Source: Lepidurus packardi (lineage: Eukaryota; Arthropoda; Branchiopoda; Notostraca; Triopsidae). Taken from it: DNA of 64,000 nt. Positions 1 to 9,700 of this stretch are shown here, piece after piece; within the stretch, counting starts at the first letter, position 1; every line of letters starts with the position of its first letter. The stretch lies in NCBI GenBank assembly GCA_023053545.1, contig JAKZAN010000003.1, forward strand, positions 1,025,501-1,089,500, in the 5' to 3' direction. The translations under genes were made by a program, and so were the position numbers. Below the pieces are notes generated by a model, which saw nothing but the letters and a program-made list of their open reading frames with translations, had not been told where the DNA came from and ran no database searches.

Positions 1-360
1 CAATACTTCTACTTCCTTGTCTGCCTCTCCTCAGCTTCAAACCAAATCCTCAATGTCTGCCAGACACTGCCTTCAGGATAAGCAGAAACAGTGGCAGATC
101 AAGAAAGCCGAACAAAACCGATTAGCTTCACAAAACGAGAAGGTTTCCCTTTTACCTAGGCATCGTAAATACCCAGATATTCATCCAAGATTAACGCAAA
201 TCCAGGCGTTATACCCAAACGATCTACTGGAAGTTCAAAGAACGCAGCTTTAGGTTCCAAATCCTTTGAATTGAAGCCAGACACAAAAGAGTCGCCCGTG
301 ACTTCCAAAATAGGCCAAAAACAAGACGACAAACTGAACCAAGCGGCAAAGATGTAAAAT
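1..360 (+). pseudogene. Unrecognised coding remnant cut by a LINE
   Basis: A reading frame is open from the window edge to a stop at 251-253 and encodes a basic, Gln/Lys-rich segment. Just before that stop the neighbouring frame takes over and stays open to about 352, which looks like a one-base frameshift in a real coding exon. The frame then runs into the poly(T) start of the LINE at 378. I do not recognise the protein. It could be the upstream part of the Ser/Thr-rich remnant at 2136, since only the LINE and an AT-rich stretch lie between them, but no conserved domain proves this. Confidence 0.35.
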
Positions 361-366
361 CCCTTA

Positions 367-371
367 AAATT

Positions 372-377
<6 letters not shown>
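367..377. repeat. Target-site duplication, left copy (partner 1715-1725)
   Basis: The 11 bases AAATTCCATTT occur here next to the poly(T) of the LINE and again at 1715-1725 next to its truncated 5' side. This marks the LINE's insertion boundaries. Confidence 0.75.
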
Positions 378-416
<39 letters not shown>

Positions 417-1714
417 GGCGTAGGCTCGCGCCTATTGCCTCAAGCTTTATTAAATATGCCTTCTGTACATTGTCAATAATTTTAAAAATTGTTAAAGGGG
501 TGATGCTTCTGCATTACCCTTTAACATAGCACATAGAACAAAAGGGTGGAGAGGGGGATAGGACACAAAGGGGGATGGAGGGGGGGACACATGACAAGGA
601 GGGTGGAGGGCGGGAGACAGCAGGGCAAAAACTCTGCTAACTAGAACTCCCTTATGCAACTTTGATTCGCTTCGTGTAGAAAAATAGTAAGTGTGTTGAA
701 AGCTTTAGGGCTGGTTAGCAATTCCTTTGCGTTAAAATGGATTTTTAACTTGTTTAGCTTCTGGAGTAGTTGGGCACGTTGCTTGTTGAGTCGACGACAG
801 TGGAACAGTAGATGCGGTAGGTCCTGTCTAGTTCTATCCTGGCATGGACATAGGTCCGAGTCGGATTTTTGGATTCGTTGGAGGTAGCTCCTGGTTGGGA
901 AGTGTGTGGTTCTCACTTGAATCATCTTTGAGATGATTGTCCTGGGAAGGTGGACGTGCACTATTCCTTGACGAGATGGTCCATGGGTCAGATCCTGTAA
1001 CGGGCTCTGAGAATTATTCCAACGTTCCTTCCGTTGACTCATCGTTGCTTCTTCTATCCAACCACGAGCTACCTTTATGGAATCTGGGCTTGACTTCCAG
1101 ACGACGGCTGCAAGTACTCTTGCCCTCTCCAAACAGGACGAGTATCGTCTGTGCCTGGGTACCTCTTCGGAAACGGGCCATTTGTCCCAGTATCTTGAAG
1201 CGTAGTGGCGGAGCACTAATCTCTCGAGGTACAAATCGAATGGTGGTAGGCCCGATTCTATTTCCAAAGCAACGGTTGGGGTTGTTTTGAGGGCTCCTGT
1301 TATTGCTAACAGGCCCTTTCTATACAGTTGGATAATGGGTCGTAGCTTAGCCAAAGAGATGTTGCACCAGGCTGGGAAAGCGTAGCTTAGTTTTGAGAGG
1401 ACCGTCGTCTGAAAAAGAGTACGGACCTGACGGCAAGTGACAGCTCTTGAAAATCTCATCACTTTGTGTATCCTTTGCAGGGTTAAATTGCATTGGACTA
1501 CCAGACGGTTAACATGGTGTGTCCATGTGAGACTATTGTCATAAACTAGACCGGGGTACCTGACCGCATCCTTAGAATGGACTATCGTACCGTCCCAAAC
1601 GAGGGGTGTGGCTTCTGGTTGGTGCTTTTTGGAAAAGTGAATTAATTCCGTCTTTTCTTTCGCAAACTGTAGTCGGTGCTTCTTAGCCCATTTTTCGAGC
1701 GCAGCCAAGTTGTT
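378..1714 (-). mobile_element. 5'-truncated jockey/I-superfamily LINE, copy 1
   Basis: The element reads on the minus strand and ends at 378-412 in about 35 A residues. Immediately upstream of the tail, at 421-434, its RNA would carry the 14-base hairpin UAGGC-GCGA-GCCUA. Only the last 1.3 kb survives, a typical result of incomplete target-primed reverse transcription. The 11-base target duplication on both sides fits that mechanism. It is the same family as the nearly full-length LINE at 58764-63792. Confidence 0.85.
641..1714 (-). pseudogene. LINE ORF2 C-terminal half (end of RT plus C-terminal Cys/His region)
   Basis: About 357 codons are open without a stop, but the N-terminal endonuclease and the RT catalytic motifs are missing. 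What remains is the RT thumb region (EKTELIHFS; an RYPGLVYD motif where relatives have RYLGVIYD), the block ITGALKTTPTVALEIESGLPPF typical of jockey/I-superfamily RTs (20-residue core shown elsewhere in shorter form), and a C-terminal CPCQD...HLLFHC zinc-like motif. There is no RNase H domain. The apparent start codon lies in the target duplication, so it is not a LINE start. The frame is undamaged, which suggests a recent insertion. Confidence 0.8.
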
Positions 1715-1725
1715 AAATTCCATTT
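1715..1725. repeat. Target-site duplication, right copy
   Basis: AAATTCCATTT, identical to 367-377. Confidence 0.75.
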
Positions 1726-2135
1726 AATTCCATAAAATAAAATAAAATAAAATAAAATTCCATAAAATTCCATTTAATTTTAACTACTTCCATTCGTAAA
1801 TCTCTTTTTTGTTTTGATTGTGTCGTCTATTGTTGCGAAGAACTCTGCCAAACTAGCCAATCCACCGTTTGGTAATTTCTGAAATATTGAATTTTTAAGT
1901 TTGACTTTTCAAAATTTTTTGGGGAATCGTTTAGTCTGAAAGTTATTTCCTAATTTATTTTAAATTTTTTAAACATTGTTCTAGGTTTTTTTAAATATTT
2001 TTTTTATGCTTTTTTAATAGTTTTGGAATTTTAATTTTTTTTAATAGTTTGGGAATTTTGTTTTGAGTTCAAAGGATATTTCCTTATTTTATTGAATTTT
2101 TTAAAGATTTGATCGAATTTTCTTCTTGTTTACTT
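1726..2135. other. AT-rich stretch with an (AAAAT)n microsatellite
   Basis: About five AAAAT units lie near 1733-1757, flanked by repeats of ATTCCAT. The rest is AT-rich with no coding signal that I can support. A splice-acceptor-like pyrimidine tract precedes the next coding segment at 2136. Confidence 0.5.
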
Positions 2136-2690
2136 TAGTTACGGGTTCAGAGGATGACAGTCAAGGCAGTTTCTCGCCTCCGTCAATGGAATGTATTCGT
2201 GCGAGCAATTCGGCTCTCGGGGATTTACTGCAGTTGATTGACAGCGCCTTATCGACGCCCAAACGTCGGACGTCCAGCAGTGTGTTAAGAACTCCTAGTA
2301 CCACACCCAGTAGTCGGAATTCCAGTCGTTGGTTTACGAGTTCCCGGAAAACTCCTTAACTTGCAGCGAGCCGTCCGCCACGCCCTCTTCTTCTTTTTTG
2401 GAGAAACGAGGGAGTTTACAAACCGTGGCAGAACAGGGAAGTAATGAAGAACCCAGCTTGGATGATACTATCAAACGGTTACAAAGAGCTCGAGTTAGTA
2501 AAATGGTCCCTTTGTCTCCCGTTGTCAATTCTTCGCCTTCCTGCACTCCTGGAAACAGTAGTACGCCTTTAAAGTGGCCTAATATGAATGAAGATGCAGA
2601 GCATTCTGGTCCAGAGCAGGCTAGTTGGAGTTTGGGCTTTGATCTCTCAATGGCTAGTTGGAGTTTGGCCTTTGACCTCTCAAGAAGAAA
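2136..2690 (+). pseudogene. Unrecognised Ser/Thr/Pro-rich coding remnant
   Basis: A polypyrimidine tract and AG precede an open segment rich in Ser, Thr and Pro, with runs such as TPSTTPSSRNSSR. The frame stops at 2357 but continues in another frame to 2725, so there is one frameshift near 2330-2357. The second part holds EEPSLDDTIKRLQRARVSK, which could form a short helix. A 30-base sequence encoding ASWSLGFDLS is duplicated in tandem at about 2618-2681. I do not recognise the protein. It could be the upstream region of the MADF gene that follows, or a separate gene. Confidence 0.4.
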
Positions 2691-2695
2691 ACAAA

Positions 2696-3276
2696 ATGCA
2701 AGACTCGGACAAATTTCGCTTAATTGAAAGTGTCCGGAATTATCCCGCTATTTATAGGCTTTCGTGTACCGAGTACAAAGATGCTTCTGTTAAAAAAAAA
2801 TTGCTGGGAAAAATTCAGCGATGAAGTTGGTTTCCCAGGTAAGCATATAATAATATCCTCCAAATTCCTTATATTAAACGTTCAATTGCAGCGCCTGCTT
2901 GCAAGTCCGCGTGGGAGGTTTTCCGGAACAATTATATGCGAGCTAAGCGTGCTGTTAAAAACATCCCAAGAGGGAGTGCTGGTACAAAAAAGAAACCTGG
3001 ATGTTTTTGGAACCTCTACCATTCGTAGACGACTATCCATCCATGGAGTACGTATAATGGACGTAGCTGGCCATTTTACGAACTAATTTTTATAGGACCA
3101 CTTCCAACTTTGAGAATGAACTATGTTACATCGAAGAAAGTACTTCAGAGCAATGTACAACTCCTGTTCCGTTCTGCCTTACTCCTGTTCCGTTTTGTCG
3201 GACACCGTTCATGTTCACGTTCAGTTACTTTCCCAGCTACAACGGTATCTCCATGAACTTGAGCTACCAGCAATAA
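2696..3276 (+). pseudogene. MADF-domain (Myb/SANT-like) transcription factor gene, frameshifted
   Basis: Three exons can be read: 2696-2838, 2892 to about 3050, and 3096-3276, with GT-AG introns of about 53 and 45 bases. Exon 1 encodes the first MADF helix (FRLIESVRNYPAIYRL...EYKD). After an extra A in the run near 2790, the neighbouring frame gives NCWEKFSDEVGFP. Exon 2 gives CKSAWEVFRNNYMRAKRAVK and the terminal FW...PFVDDYPSM block, with a second frameshift near 3020. Exon 3 encodes an acidic stretch and a tandem TPVPFC repeat before TAA. MADF proteins bind DNA in the nucleus. The two frameshifts suggest a pseudogene, although an error in the A-run could explain the first. Confidence 0.65.
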
Positions 3277-4792
3277 AGCAAAGGCTGCCACTGCACTCTG
3301 CAAAATCAGTTTGTTCATTCTTTTTCCGAGTTCTGTACTACGAAAAGAAAATATAGGAAATGAAAACCTAATCTTGCTTTTCCCGCTTTTTTATCCCGAA
3401 AACGTGGCGTTGCCGTTGAGCACAAGTTGTTTTGGCTGCAACATAAAACTTTATAATATTAATTCAGTAAATCTGGATGGCTTTTGGCTTTGATGGCTTT
3501 TGGCTTGAAAGAAAGAAAAAAGGCGATAAAAACGGGTCTGGGTACCATTGTGACAGCTCACATGCTGTGCGCTGAAAATCTCCTCGTACATTGTCAGAAA
3601 TAAAAGTTACGTTTCATTAATTTATGGGTGTACTTTTATACTGCCCTGTAAAAATTTCCCCTAAAATGTGTCACTTTCAAAGTGCTGCTTTCAATTCTTA
3701 AAAACATTCCCGGTGTCCAGCTCTCTCATTCTTCTTGAATCCTCTTGAATCGCTCTACAGAATTGTGCAACTTGTAAACTCAAGTTGATTTATAACAAAT
3801 CACACAATTCAAATTTACCATCCGAAATTGAATTACAAAGTCAATTCCAACTAGTTTCCTTGAATGAAAATTCATTGAAATTGTCCGTAAAATAAATTAT
3901 TAATTCAAATAAATTACCCGCAAAACTAAAAAAAAAATTCAAATAACTACTGTACAATTTCTATAGAAATGCCAAGGTAATACAATCCAAAAAAAAAAGT
4001 CTCCGTGAAGTTATAAGTTATTTTGGAAATTGGGAAGTTACTTTAGCTCTAGTTTCGGAACAAAATTTGATTGCGAAGATTCTCTAACACCTTAAATATT
4101 GAAATGTTTCAAAATTCGGGCGGGTGGTAAAAGCGCCCAGATGGACATGTTTTGGGACCTTCCGTATAGGTTTTATACAATGAGGAGAGGTGTTGGACCC
4201 AAACGGTGCGTGTTTTTGAGGCGTTAACCCACACACATTCGTATACAGGAGCCAAACATGTTGAAGCCCCCCTCCAAAGATCAAAATGCAACAGTTGTCC
4301 ACTATTTCATGATGCCGGCCAAACACAAGACAAAAACACAAGATTCAGGTAGTTTTATCACACCTGAGAGCTCGCGTGCCGCCGCTTCTTATTCTCTCTC
4401 TTCCTCCATAACAGAGAAAATAAAATGCGAGAGCGAGCCGACAGCAGCTCTTTCATCTTTTTGCTTATACGTCTTCCCCTACTTTGCATGGAGCAAGAGA
4501 TTTCGGGACGCGTGAAGCCCACAAACACGAAGCGCCCCCCCCCCCCCACCTCATGCATAAGCAATTAGTGAAATAACCATAGCTTACGAAAAACATCCTT
4601 TTCAAATGGGCTTTGGCTTTGGTGTCATGAAATTACTTTGAGATGAAACCGCCTTTTGGCATTCTACAAAACCATATCTTCTGTTGTAATCATCGTCTTC
4701 TTCAAATCAAAATCATAGAAAGAATGCTTAATATATTTCTTAACGATTTTCGTATGAGTTAGTGACATGCTGACTCACGTTTTCTGGTTTCG
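3277..4792. other. Non-coding stretch, no supported gene
   Basis: The region is AT-rich with scattered short open frames and no recognisable protein. A 15-base sequence (GATGGCTTTTGGCTT) is repeated in tandem near 3476-3507. A run of about 14 C residues lies near 4536-4550. The open frame at 4258-4515 encodes a Ser/Thr-rich peptide that I do not recognise. Confidence 0.5.
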
Positions 4793-5346
4793 TGACGTCA
4801 CGGACGTGTCACTGTGTGGTTTAGGGCGCTAGTTTTAGCATGACATTGTTTGCAGCTATCGACTTCGTAATTCGCATACTTAGGCATGGCAAAGTGATAT
4901 TTCAATAGAGACGAATTCCCTGTGTTATAGCTTGAGAACATGGACCTTAGTAACACCCAAAGACGATAAGGGCGATTTTCCTATGCTTAAATAGAGGAAA
5001 AAAGACCTTAGCAACACTGAAAAGTCAATAGGGACGATTTCATTAGACCTAGCTGTAGAAACTCGAACTTACATTCCGAAAACTCGAACTTACAGAGTTA
5101 CATTCCCAGCAAAAACCAATTGGCTACTGCGTTTCTAGAGAAAATAGACCATGGTAATATCGAAACTGCGATACGAGCTATTTTGTCTACGTTTAGAATG
5201 AGAAAATAGACTTTACTAACATCAAGTCGCAATAGGGGCGAAAGTCCTATCCGTTAAGGAATAAAATGGTCCTTAAGGTTTTTGATTAACCGTTGACGAG
5301 TTTCTGCACCGAAAAATTTAATGTCATGACGTCACGTACGTATCAC
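4793..5346. repeat. Degenerate repeat block bounded by direct TGACGTCACG repeats
   Basis: Near-identical 20-base sequences TGACGTCACGKACGTRTCAC occur at 4793-4812 and 5327-5346 in the same orientation. Between them a degenerate unit of roughly 65-85 bases recurs, with the pattern 'gaaaatagacctta-gtaacat' followed by 'aatagggacgattt' (near 4940, 5000, 5140 and 5210). No coding is visible. This could be an old non-autonomous element or a decayed satellite. Confidence 0.5.
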
Positions 5347-6225
5347 AGATTGGCTTATACCGTCTTGCATCCATGTTACCGTTTATGCCAATGGAGATTT
5401 CCCAAACAACAATTAAACAGAGAAAATTTTAAATTGAATTTAATATATTTAAATTGAAAGCTAATATTTAAGTTTAACTGGAATCTAACTGACTCTACTT
5501 AAAATTGAAGTTCAAGATAACATTAGTTTATATTCATTTCAACCCCGACGCTATTGTAAGTCATGTTGCAAAGGTAATCTATAATTCTAGATTAGTCTCG
5601 ATAATGATTGTTGTTGTAAAAACTACGAAAGTGTGAATGTATGGAGAACGTTCAATTTCGATCCACACTTTGTTCCGAGGATGTATGAGGTGATTTTTAT
5701 GGGTCGCGGCCAAATATGGGGCTTTGGATTATTTGAGGAAGGGCTCATTGGCTTATGTAAACGAAGTTGTAGAACTTGGAGTTGTCTCGTGTTAAAAACC
5801 TTTGGTTTACTTTTATTTTTATTCCGTAGCATGAACGGCCACTCCTGCTGTCGGCTTTGGTTAATCAGCTTCTTCGTCGATTATTATGCAAATTGCAACG
5901 CAATTGAAAAATAAAATCTCTTAATAAAATCTCCATAAAATTGGTTCCACGCTAGACCGAATTCGGGAGTGCGAAAGAGCAACCAACTTCAATTTTTCAA
6001 TTTGTTTTTTTTAAACTAGGTTGTGTATAGACTTTGTCGTAATTGAACTGTGGCAGCAAACAATTGCTACGGGATTATTGCGTCAGACTCTCATTTTTTT
6101 AAACAATCATTCCATTCAATCTCCTAATGCATAAACATTTTTTTCTATTTATCTAAAGCTTTGGAATCATTTTCATTTTTAATTCCAAATAAAAAAGGGT
6201 CTCAAAATAATCAAGCCTCTTTTTT
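5347..6225. other. Non-coding stretch, no supported gene
   Basis: AT-rich sequence. One 93-codon plus-strand frame at 5633-5914 has no recognisable domain and a composition that could arise by chance. Confidence 0.45.
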
Positions 6226-6393
6226 TTTAATTTTTGACCCGCGTAGGCTGACGCCTGTTGCGGTGAACGGTCGAATTTGTACATCAACGCAGTACACAAT
6301 AAACACTATAGTCAAAATACCAAGTGCACTGAAGGGAGTATGTACAGGGTACATTTGGGGGGGGGAGGGGGATAATGAGGGGGTGGTGGCTAT

Positions 6394-8519
6394 TTACATA
6401 TGCTTGGCCGCTTCCATAAATTTAATGATAGATGGGAATAGCTTTGGGTTCGACAAAATTTCTTGAGGGTTGAAGTGCACTTTGTGCCTGCTTAAATCCC
6501 TGAGCAGCATGGCTCTTTCCCTGTTCAAATTGCGACAATGGAATAACAAGTGGGAGAGATTTTGGAAAGAACGATCTTGGCAAGAACACCTGGCCGATGT
6601 CCCTTTACCAGTGCGCAGTAGGTAGGACTTCGTCGGGAAATGAGTTGTTCGTATCTGGATCAGCTTACTGATGATCCGACGATGGAGTTTTACGTCCACG
6701 ATACTGCGGCTGCAGGGTCCAACGTTAAGATCCTTTAGGGGGCTCTCTACTTCTTCCCATCGGCTTAACCACTTCTTCATCGTCGCTTCTTTGATCCAGT
6801 GGAGGGCTTCGGCTTGGCTTTCGGGTCTATTGGCCCATGTAATGGACAGGAGCTGACGTGCTCTCTCTGGGCACGAAGTATATGACTTGTGCTTTGGTTG
6901 GATTGGTGTGGTAAGCCAACTTCTGGAACCAAAATGTCGTAGCAACACGGATTCCATGAGAAGGTCCAAGGGTAGTAAGCCTGTATCAACTTCAAGAGCA
7001 GTAGTTGGAGTTGTGCTTAAGGTGCCAGTTACTGTTAGCAGACCTTGTCTGTATGCTTGCTTCAGGGGTCGAAGACAGGCGCTCGAGGCGTTGCACCTGG
7101 CCGGGTAACCATATCGCATTTTTTACACGACCGTGGCTTGGAAAAGCGTTCGAAGTTCGGAGCAGTAGATCGACTTTGAGACTTGTGACAGTTTCCTAAT
7201 TCTTTGCGTGATTAGGAAGCTTTGGGTCGTCACATGGGCTACGTGTGCTTTCCATGACAACTTCGAATCGTACGTCAACCCGAGGTACCGAACGGTCTCT
7301 TTCGGTTGGATTACCAATGTACCCCAGACTAGGGGGCCAACTTCCGGAGTTCGTTTACGCGAAAAGTGGATTAGCTCCGTTTTTTCCTTGGAGAACTCCA
7401 ACCGTAGTCTTTTCCCACACTTTTCAAGGGCAGACAGGTTCTTAGCGAGAAACTCCACATTCTTTTCGCTTGATGATCCTGAGGTGTCAAGGAGCAGATC
7501 GTTGGCAAAAAGCTTGGATCCAATGCGCTTTCGCTTTATGACGCTAAGCGAGCCGTCGATATAGGTGAGGAAGAGGACTGGGGATAGAGGGTACCCTTGA
7601 GGGACTCCTTTCCGGATGTGATATGTGTCACTCCTGTCGGACCCGTGTGCCACAAACGCTAGTCGATCTTGGAGAAAACTTCTGGTCCATTCTAACAGTT
7701 TTGATGGGATTTTTAATTTAGGTAGTACTTCCATCAGTTTGACGTGATCGACGTTATCGAACGCCCTTTTGATATCCGAAAGTAGAGCTGTGTGGACTTT
7801 ACGTTTGTCGAAGCTTTCGAGTACTGCGTTGCTGAGGGATAACAGGGCATCCGTCGTGGATCTCCCTGGTATAAAACCCCATTGCGAGTCGGATAGGATA
7901 TGGTGCTCTTCTAGATAAGCTTGAAATCTTCTGGCGACAGCTTTCTCCAGCAGTTTACCCAGGATGGGGAGCAGCGCAATTGGGCGGAAGCTCTTTATTG
8001 AATGGTGGTCCGGTTTTCCAGGTTTTGGAAGAGGGAGAACTTTTGCCCTTTTCCATGATTTTGGAAAATACCCGAGGGAGAGAGATGCGTTGAAGATGTT
8101 CAGTACCAGTCTACCAATGACCGCCATACTGCTTTGAGGACAGTTGATTGGATTTCGTCGACACCGGCTGCTTTGTTGGGCCGTAATTCTCGGAGTAAAT
8201 CAGAGAGTTCTTCCATTGAGAATTCTGGCTTCAACGAACTGCGCGTGTTTGTTCGTCTAGACGAATGACTAGAAGTCTTCATGGGAGCTGGCCTCTGTGG
8301 ATCTCTGGTTGGTACACCTTCTAGCAATTTCTCTGCTATGTAGTTTAGCTTCAGTCTTCCATCTGGAAAAACACCACCATCTTCTTGACGAAGGAGATCC
8401 AGTCTGTTGCTGCTGGTTTCTTGTCTGAGCTTGCGATCCAAATTCCAAACTATTCTGTTATCGGGCGTGTCCATCTTCTTCGACCAGTACTCATCACGGC
8501 GCCGTCTTGTTACTATCAT
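6394..8519 (-). pseudogene. LINE ORF2: linker, reverse transcriptase and C-terminal region, frameshifted
   Basis: Three overlapping minus-strand frames together give one ORF2 lacking its endonuclease. 8519-8100 encodes the pre-RT linker and the start of RT (LRPNKAAGVDEIQ). 8127-7123 encodes the RT core: SFRPIALLPILGKLLEKAV, STTDALLSL, LLSDIKRAFDNVDH and GVPQGYPLSPVLFLTYID. At the catalytic box it has FANDLLL where FADDLLL is expected, so one catalytic Asp is lost. 7119-6394 encodes the thumb and the C-terminal CSCQD...HLLFHC motif. Frame changes near 7120 and 8110 break it. Confidence 0.8.
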
Positions 8520-8733
8520 TTCTTCTTAACCAGTTCTTTGGTTCGTTCTGCCTTCTTCGTCTCATCTTTCCGGACCGGGCTGGTGTTGTCAAATGCGCAG
8601 TGATCGCCTTTACAGTTCGCACATTTCTTCACATTGCTACTGCATGATCTTGAATCGTGCTTTTCCGCACACTTTGCGCAGGTCGATGTTGTCGAGCGGC
8701 AAGTGGCAGCCAAGTGGCCGTATTTCCTTCACA
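8516..8733 (-). pseudogene. LINE ORF1 zinc-knuckle fragment joined to the ORF2 linker
   Basis: The frame encodes KYGHLAATC, then CAKCAEKHDSRSC and CANCKGDHCAFDNTSPV. These are CCHC-type knuckles as in ORF1 of the LINE at 59000. It then runs into a Lys/Glu-rich end and the ORF2 linker, without the roughly 240-codon endonuclease between them. An internal deletion therefore fused the ORF1 end to ORF2. Confidence 0.7.
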
Positions 8734-9345
8734 TAAACTACATTAAGACACCATCTACGTTCGGGATATTGCACGGTTCGATTCCCGGTCGAGGCACTTT
8801 ATTTCGTCGAAAAAACGAACTATTAAATGGCTCCTTTACCTGTACCTTCCCGGCAAGGTTCCGATTCCCATATTCGAAATTGTGATGCTTCGGCATTACG
8901 AGCTTGAATATTGGGGATAGGAAACCGAGCAGGAGAGTTGTGCTCCCGTCTTTTACGAAGAGTAATGAAGCCTTAGTCGACTCCCAGAACTTCCGATATA
9001 CCAAAAAATAAACTTTAAAATCGGGAATTACTCTGTGGTGTTGCTCGGTGAGAAGCAATCTACTTGTGTGCCCTTGACAGCCTACACCCAACCCGAAGTC
9101 TGATCAAGATGAACCGTTCGTTTGCAAAGTGTGTTGTCTGCCTTAAGAGAATTTTGAAGGCAGATAGGTCCATAGGACCATGCGATGTCTGCACTTTCTG
9201 GCAGCACATTACACGTGGATCGGGTGAGTATTACTTTCTTTAAACCAGTAAGCCGGTTGCTTATACTTGCAATCTTAGTATTTTTCATTGGCCGATTTAC
9301 CAGGCGAGGGCGATGAGGTTACCATTACTTTTGCATGTTTTTTTC
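8734..9345. other. Non-coding stretch with a tRNA-like half
   Basis: Near 8766-8800 the plus strand has a B-box-like GGTTCGATTCCCGG followed by a short T-rich stretch, as in the 3' half of a tRNA or tRNA-derived SINE. No matching 5' half or A box is convincing. The rest shows no gene. Confidence 0.3.
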
Positions 9346-9401
9346 GGTCAGGTGCCTGGCCCTCTGACAATGGATGATGTCAGAGGGCCAGGCACCTGAC
9401 C
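9346..9401. repeat. Perfect 24-base inverted repeat with an 8-base loop
   Basis: 9346-9369 and 9378-9401 are perfect reverse complements, separated by ATGGATGA. The 3' arm is followed by a partial direct copy (CAGGCACC). No gene encloses it. It could be a miniature inverted-repeat remnant or a structured RNA, and the perfect match implies recent origin or selection. Confidence 0.75.
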
Positions 9402-9658
9402 AGGCACCTTCACCTATCCTCTGGTGAAGATTCCAGAGCAGCGACTTAGGCTAAGGGGTGACAAATTTCAGCATAACGCACGGCCGAAAATTACCAGGAT
9501 CGGTTTCCGCATAACACTCGGACGCCAAAAACGATGACCTTCCGTTTATTGATGGACCCATAATTTACATGGACGAAGCCATATTGGATTTGGTTTCGGA
9601 TCAGAAAAATGCATTTTATGAAATGACCTCATTACCGTGTCGGAGAAAAACCGAGGAA

Positions 9659-9700
9659 GACAATTTGTGTTGAGTCTTGGGTAACTCGACACAAATTGTC
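9659..9700. repeat. 12-base inverted repeat at the edge of the NCAPG pseudogene
   Basis: GACAATTTGTGT at 9659-9670 is the exact reverse complement of 9689-9700, separated by 18 bases that can partly pair (TGAGT with ACTCG). The right arm continues directly into readable NCAPG exon sequence. Confidence 0.6.

Larger units (their letters stand above)
6226..8733 (-). mobile_element. Jockey/I-superfamily LINE, copy 2, internally deleted
   Basis: The minus-strand element ends in a short A-rich tail (T-run 6222-6232 on the plus strand). Its RNA 3' end has the stem CAGGC-GUCA-GCCUA (plus 6244-6257), a variant of the hairpin in copy 1. Upstream come the C-terminal region (6394-7119), RT (7123-8127), pre-RT linker (8100-8519) and ORF1 zinc knuckles (8516-8733). 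The endonuclease and most of ORF1 are missing. It is a different subfamily from copy 1, judged from the diverged RT. Confidence 0.8.

Noticed and set aside
4258..4515. Small protein gene of 85 codons
   Set aside because: No domain, no splice or promoter evidence, composition of low-complexity DNA, and overlapping frames on the other strand are equally long.
8766..8800. tRNA-Gly gene
   Set aside because: Only a B-box-like half is visible; there is no 5' half, the T stem pairs poorly and no anticodon arm can be drawn.
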